From positions 1 to 49,873 of the forward strand of contig CANBQT010000018.1 in the NCBI GenBank assembly GCA_947371755.1: a stretch of DNA of 49,873 nt, in the 5' to 3' direction. Shown piece after piece: positions 49,231 through 49,873 of this stretch. Position numbers and translations under genes: made by a program. Origin of the DNA: Chitinophagaceae bacterium. GTDB lineage: Bacteria > Bacteroidota > Bacteroidia > Chitinophagales > Chitinophagaceae. Positions within the stretch are counted from its first letter, which is position 1. The number at the start of each line of letters is the position of its first letter. Under the pieces are notes generated by a model. The model did no database searches. It was not told the origin of the DNA and saw nothing but the letters and a program-made list of their open reading frames with translations.

Positions 49231-49873
49231 CTAAGCCAGATTGAATTTTATTTTAAAATAATTACCATATGTATCATTGCTATTATAGCTTAATTCACCA
49301 CCCATATCTTCTATCATTTTCCTGGAAACAGAAAAACCCATACCTGATTGGCTGGTTGCTGCTTCGTATTGGTTGGGTGAACTTAATCGATTGAAATATT
49401 CATTCAATTTGTCAATACCAATGGGCCTCCCTTTATTAATAAATTCTATCACACAATATTCTTCCGATTGTGTGGCATGAATACTAATAACAGAAGCTTT
49501 CTCAGCAAATCGAATGATGTTCGATAATAACTTGAAAAAAATATGTCTGATAAAAATTTTGTCCAGATCAACAAATAATGAGGCAGGCGAAAGGTTTAAT
49601 TGAAGGCCTATTTGTTTAATACTAGAAGCATCAACTAAACCAACTGCACATTTTTCTAATTCCGGGATGATATCAAAAACTTCATTTTTATAGGCCACTT
49701 CACCAGTATCTGCTTCAGCGGAGTCCGATAATTTTTGGGAGAGATAATGTAGCTTCTCATTTCCCATGGTGATATAGCTAAGAATTTCTTTTTGATCAGT
49801 AGTAAGGTTGCCAGAGCTGCGATTAATGATATCGATAGAAATCTGATTTGATCCAATAAAATTTTTCAAATCA
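49231..49873 (-). CDS. Histidine kinase, N-terminally cut by the window edge
   Basis: The 3' part of a sensor kinase gene, minus strand, extending past the right edge. The translated part starts DLKNFIGSNQISIDIIN. Upstream would complete an HDLK-type H-box, the site of autophosphorylation: the base at 49873 is T, consistent with a His codon CAT. The remaining helix (GNEKLHYLSQKLSD) and the ATPase domain follow: N-box FKLLSNIIRFAEKAS near 115, G1 region reading NKGRPI without the usual Asp, G2 in SGMGFSVSRKMIEDMGGELS near 175. A kinase in the same transcript as the glycan synthase would be its regulator. Because the N-terminus lies outside, sensor domains are unknown. Confidence 0.85.
   Translation of the reverse strand, partial: DLKNFIGSNQISIDIINRSSGNLTTDQKEILSYITMGNEKLHYLSQKLSDSAEADTGEVAYKNEVFDIIPELEKCAVGLVDASSIKQIGLQLNLSPASLFVDLDKIFIRHIFFKLLSNIIRFAEKASVISIHATQSEEYCVIEFINKGRPIGIDKLNEYFNRLSSPNQYEAATSQSGMGFSVSRKMIEDMGGELSYNSNDTYGNYFKIKFNLA

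Overview
The window looks like a chromosomal segment of a member of the Bacteroidota, most plausibly family Chitinophagaceae. The evidence is an AT-rich sequence, the gliding/type IX secretion translocon gene sprA next to ruvA, futalosine-pathway menaquinone genes, an OmpA protein with thrombospondin type-3 calcium repeats, lipoproteins and DUF families typical of the phylum, little Shine-Dalgarno signal, and promoter-like TAnnTTTG boxes close to several starts. The family-level assignment is inference. I see no prophage, insertion sequence, CRISPR array, toxin-antitoxin pair or restriction system. Most of the window is housekeeping or envelope sequence with very short intergenic gaps.

Layout. 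Positions 1-1950 carry two minus-strand tRNAs (Pro-TGG, Ser-GCT) and dnaA with two DnaA-box-like sites upstream. Positions 1943-9155 carry a two-gene 5'-nucleotidase split into a Tat-exported catalytic half and a lipoprotein C-terminal half, a DUF3127 protein, a FAD-dependent dehydrogenase, a secreted zinc phospholipase C-like protein, and a NatAB-like ABC exporter. Positions 9275-17798 hold a VOC protein, then sprA (7.3 kb) and ruvA. Positions 17937-25282 hold fabH, a trans-sulfuration PLP enzyme, a run of serine hydrolase, D-aminoacylase-like lipoprotein and acetyltransferase, then convergent fabD. Positions 25352-30278 are cofactor metabolism: folE, two 6-pyruvoyl-tetrahydropterin-synthase paralogues, mqnB, mqnD and a photolyase. 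Positions 30386-40528 hold ompA, a Nif3/zinc-ribbon pair, a TPR protein, recN, a SemiSWEET transporter, a small DUF2795 protein, lolD, a cobalamin adenosyltransferase, a MacB-type ATPase and gatC. Positions 40556-41066 have no conventional gene but contain a candidate orphan small transcript with a strong terminator. A FadN-like bifunctional beta-oxidation enzyme follows. The last 6 kb is a probable exopolysaccharide synthase operon read on the minus strand: histidine kinase, BcsB-like protein, a family 2 glycosyltransferase fused to a type II secretion ATPase N-terminal domain, and a polytopic membrane protein.

The clearest unexplained structure is a family of nine short (about 50-77 bp) two-hairpin intergenic repeats at five loci, all downstream of stop codons. 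They begin near CACCCC or CCCCTCC and end in GGGGTGGTT or GGGTGGGTAAAA. Their hairpin sequences differ between copies while pairing is kept, and several copies sit in opposed pairs. They resemble REP/BIME elements, but no transposase that could mobilise them is in the window. A second, separate motif is a heptamer tract (AAAAAGT) that begins at or next to the stop codons of three genes. The last point of interest is the noncanonical glycan synthase operon at the right edge.
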